A stretch of 55,622 nt of DNA, from assembly GCA_049999725.1 (NCBI GenBank), contig JBNGIS010035095.1:1-55622 (forward strand). The letters run 5' to 3'. This DNA is from Haplomitrium mnioides (taxonomy: Eukaryota > Marchantiophyta > Haplomitriopsida > Calobryales). The notes under the pieces were generated by a model. It ran no database searches and was not told the DNA's origin. It worked only from the letters and a program-made list of their open reading frames with translations. This document shows positions 52,771-55,622 of this stretch, one piece after another (position 1 is the first letter of the stretch; each line of letters begins with the position of its first letter). Made by a program: the position numbers and the translations under genes.

Positions 52771-54300
52771 ATCGAAAACTCTCTGACCTCCACTCTCTTC
52801 AAAATGAAAATTTTGATTTCATCAAGAAGACCGTGAAGGGATCTCCAAGGCATCCACTTCATGTTCTCTATTCTTAAAGAACCTTTGGCTTTTGACTTTT
52901 GGCTTTTGGCATTTTACCAAGTTCTCATTCAATCGTTTTTTTTTTTTTTGGAAAAGCCCCCATTATTTATTCAAGGCTTCGACAGATTAAGGTTTTCCAA
53001 TAGAATAGTTATTGTCTCTTTACAAACCTTGTACGCTAGATAGCAAATTCACAAATTTTACTTTTTTATTCTTTAGAAACAGTCTCAGAATCAACCTATT
53101 TCATCTCCTACAATGCCTTGAGCCCATTGTGACTTTGGTGCTTTGATCTCGATGTCGGTGGCTTTGCATTGGCTCAAGTTCAACCTCCTTTTTGGAGCTA
53201 TTCAAAGAGGAAGAAGAGAAAGACGCAAAAAAGAGCTTGGGGGAGACATTGAACAGACCTGCTCATGACAAGATAGTTGTACTTGCACATGTTTCTTTTT
53301 TTGCAAAGCCAGTCTTTTCTTTGTTGAGCCTTCTACCGACTTGACTTTTTTTTGTTTTTCTTTGAGCTGACTATTCATTGGTCGCTCCAATCGCAAACGT
53401 TGTCGCACTGGGATGAGGAACATGGTAAAACAGGCTCAACCCAAGTTTAATCTTCAAAAGCTTTTGAGTGAATGGAAATTTGATGGAGTCCCTTTCAAAT
53501 TGCTTTGCATCCGGATACGCGTTGACAAAATAAAAAAGAAATTGTGAAAACTGAAACATAAAAATTTGCTACAATCAAAACCTTAAATTGAAAAACCCAA
53601 GACCAAATCAAACAAAATTGACTTGCAAAACTCATGAGTCCATGCATGTTATGATTGGAGTTGGGCATAAGGGGAGGAGCCCACTCCAATTTGAGTATTC
53701 TCCGAAACATCTATGTCAGCCGGGTGTTTTTGAGTTTTCTTAATTTTTTTTTGTGATGATTGAGCTTCTAGCTTATTTTATTCTTTCAATTTGTTTTAGT
53801 CTTTTGTATTTTATTATATATTATTGTTTTATTATCATTATTCCATCCCTCCCCTCTCTTCCCTCTCTCCTCTTCCTTCTCTTCCTTTCCTTTTTTGCTT
53901 TTCCCATGGGAGGTCACGAATCATGCAATGCAAGGGAGGATCCTTATGGAATCAAGAGGAGTCAGATGAAAATGCAAGCAAGATGTGCATATGGACTCGC
54001 AGCAAATCAAGACGGAAGCAGCGCTGGGTGATCGAGAAAGGGGGAGAGAAATTTCAGGTCCAAGAAGGAAGACGAGCAGTTGGGAAGAGTGCCAAATTCA
54101 GCTGGGAAGATTGCAAATGAGGAAACTGGCAAAATGCAAGCGGATCGAGCTGGAGATTGCATGGAAGCTACAAATCCAGCGAGGACGGCAAGGAGGGGAG
54201 GAGGAGGACAGGCAGAATTCGAGCAGAAGGCCATTGGGCGAGCGGGTCTGAAGTCGCAGCAAGGTGAGGAATCGCGCAAACGGGGGTCGAGAGGAGCCAC
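52771..54300. other. Stretch without recognised genes
   Basis: It contains a T run at about 52937-52951, followed on the plus strand by 'ggaaaagcccccattatttattc', which on the minus strand would be an AATAAA-bearing, A-tailed retroposon end. No clear target-site duplication was found. A pyrimidine-rich tract (53840-53900) passes into a purine-rich tract (53930-54130). No protein family was recognised in any frame. Confidence 0.35.
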
Positions 54301-55240
54301 ACTGAGGTTGTAGGTACAGCGGAGACAGGGCAATCTGAAGGTGTCCGCGGAGAGCTTCGGAAATCCAGGAGTCCGTGGAGAAAGTCGGAGGCGTGGCGCT
54401 CTCAGAAGAGTCCGAAGGTTTTGACGGAGACGTGGCAGGCGCAGGAGGCCCGTAGAGCTTTGTGGAAACGTGAGAAAAGGGGAGAGTCTGCGGCTTCATC
54501 GGAAACTAAGGTCAGCGCGACGGTTAAGCTTCCCAGTTGAAAACGACATTGGACGGCGGCCTCTCGGATTACGTAGCGTCCTCGAAGAGCTCTGGAAAAT
54601 TCAATGGACACGTGGTGGCGCGGCGGAGCCCATTGGATTGTATGAAACTAGGTCAGCGCGTTGGTCTGCCTTCCCCTTTGAAAATGGCGTCGGATGGTGC
54701 TCTTGCGGATTACGTGGCATTCAAGAAGGGTCTGTTGGATCCTTCGGGTCCGAAAGAGGTCAACTGCAGAACCAAGTCAACTACGACGGTCCAACTTCCA
54801 CCTTGCGAGTGGCAGTGGATGGCGCGACTGCAGAAACGTGGGAGCTTAAGAGGTTTCTGCGGAAATCACCAGAAACGTGGCGACTTCAGAGAGTCCGTAG
54901 GCGACATCGGAGACGTGGTGACTTCAAAGAGTCCATGGGCGACAACAGAGACGTGGCAGCTGGAGGAGAGTCCTTAGGAAACAGTGGAGGGTACAATCTC
55001 GGAGGAGTCTGCAAGATCCATTGGAAGGAAGGTCAACTGCGGAACATGGGGCAATAGCGGTCCAACTTCCACCTTGCAGGCGGCAGCAGATGGCGTGGCT
55101 GCGGAAACGTGGCAGCCTGAGAGGAGTCTGCAAAAATCTTTGGAAATGTGGCAGCCTGAGAGGAGTCTGCAAGAATCTTCGGAAACGTGACAACTTGAGA
55201 GGAGTCCGCAAGAATCTTTGGAAACATGGCAGCGGGGAAG
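54300..55240. repeat. Multi-scale degenerate repeat array
   Basis: Units of about 39 bases built on 'gaaacgtggcagc...gagaggagtctgcaagaatc' recur at 54880-54960 and, most cleanly, at 55095-55235. Superimposed are two copies of a longer block, 'aggtcagcgcg...cggattacgt' at about 54508 and 54652. Another pair is built on 'ggtccaacttccaccttgc' at 54789 and 55059. On the minus strand the 39-base unit reads as a 13-residue repeat, TFPKILADSSQAA. The GC content is higher than in the flanking elements. Confidence 0.75.
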
Positions 55241-55622
55241 CAGCCCGAGGGAAATTGAGGAGCAGCGAAGGGAAAATTGCGGATCAGCCTACGGGATACA
55301 TTAGGTAGCCAATCTTCGGCGTTGATTAACGAACCCAACGCTCTTCGGACGATTCTTTTTGGATCTCTCCGCAAAAAGACCTCTTCGGCCCCTGACTTTG
55401 GGTCTGCACTTAGCTTACTGCTTCGAAGCAATCGGATTGGCGACTGCTACAGGTTTACTAATGTGGGCCAGTGGCGAGGCAATCGCAAATCATGACTTGG
55501 GCATTGGGGATCCGCGTGGGTCTCAGCAATTTCCATCTTTAACCTTCACCAAAGTTGTCCTCCCTCGACTTGGAAGGGCTTCGGAGATGACCATTAAAAT
55601 CGGACTAGCCCTCGACTATGCT
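55241..55622. other. Right end of window, nothing recognised
   Basis: GC is moderate. Short open frames lie on both strands, without recognisable protein similarity. It may be the continuation of the element that hosts the adjacent repeat array. Confidence 0.3.

Noticed and set aside
52937-52985. Second LINE or SINE tail at the T run
   Set aside because: It has an A-tail-like run on the minus strand and AATAAA, but no convincing target-site duplication, so it is not called as an element.
1-55622. CRISPR arrays, bacterial operons, riboswitches or ribosome binding sites
   Set aside because: The DNA is eukaryotic nuclear, with introns throughout; the repeats seen are tandem arrays or LTRs, with no regular short repeat-spacer pattern.
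1-55622. tRNA or rRNA genes
   Set aside because: No cloverleaf with a B box was noticed by eye. tRNA-like matches are only LTR primer-binding sites. A covariance-model scan would be decisive.

Overview
The window is nuclear DNA from a land plant. The evidence is a NACK-type kinesin-7, a plastid RbcX assembly chaperone with a transit-peptide-like leader, a plant-type PepN-like M1 aminopeptidase, a plant ankyrin/PH-like protein, many short phase-conserved introns, and degenerate Ty3/gypsy and Ty1/copia elements. Sequence distance from the flowering-plant relatives I know suggests a bryophyte or lycophyte, but that is only an impression. A 400-base run of N (23414-23813) marks an assembly gap.

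Layout. Positions 1-9.55 kb are AT-rich retrotransposon debris: minus-strand gypsy LTR and gag pieces flanking a copia gag-pol relic, then an internally deleted chromovirus between two LTR copies. Positions 10-40.7 kb form a gene island with six recognisable genes: ankyrin/PH-like (+, 12807-15835), hypoxanthine-guanine phosphoribosyltransferase (-, 16763-18060), NACK-type kinesin-7 (-, 18451-23985, split by the gap), OST4 (+, 24812-24928, 38 codons), M1 aminopeptidase (+, about 25.5-39.18 kb, at least 30 coding exons) and RbcX (-, 39516-40710). Positions 41-44.6 kb hold weaker minus-strand coding signals: a candidate small gene with an SH3-like segment, a tandem duplication and a decayed coiled-coil relic. 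From 44.6 kb to the end lie decayed repeats, a plus-strand gypsy element with almost every codon block disrupted (47.28-52.1 kb), an inverted LTR of the same family, and a GC-richer multi-scale repeat array (54.3-55.24 kb).

The genes do not form an operon-like unit. Kinesin and OST4 are head-to-head and share about 0.6 kb of promoter with MSA-like AACGG cores. The aminopeptidase and RbcX are convergent, with about 335 bases between stop codons. Ankyrin and HGPRT are also convergent.

The most striking structure is in the aminopeptidase. Reading-frame continuity requires three consecutive very small exons of 19, 5 and 12 nt. The 12-nt exon encodes only VYEK, which carries the tyrosine equivalent to the transition-state tyrosine of PepN. 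The HExxH zinc motif is also split by an intron. Just upstream, the GAMEN microexon is preceded by a 5.2-kb intron filled with a degenerate tandem array of about 0.5-kb units, one copy of which has strayed into the intron between two of the microexons.
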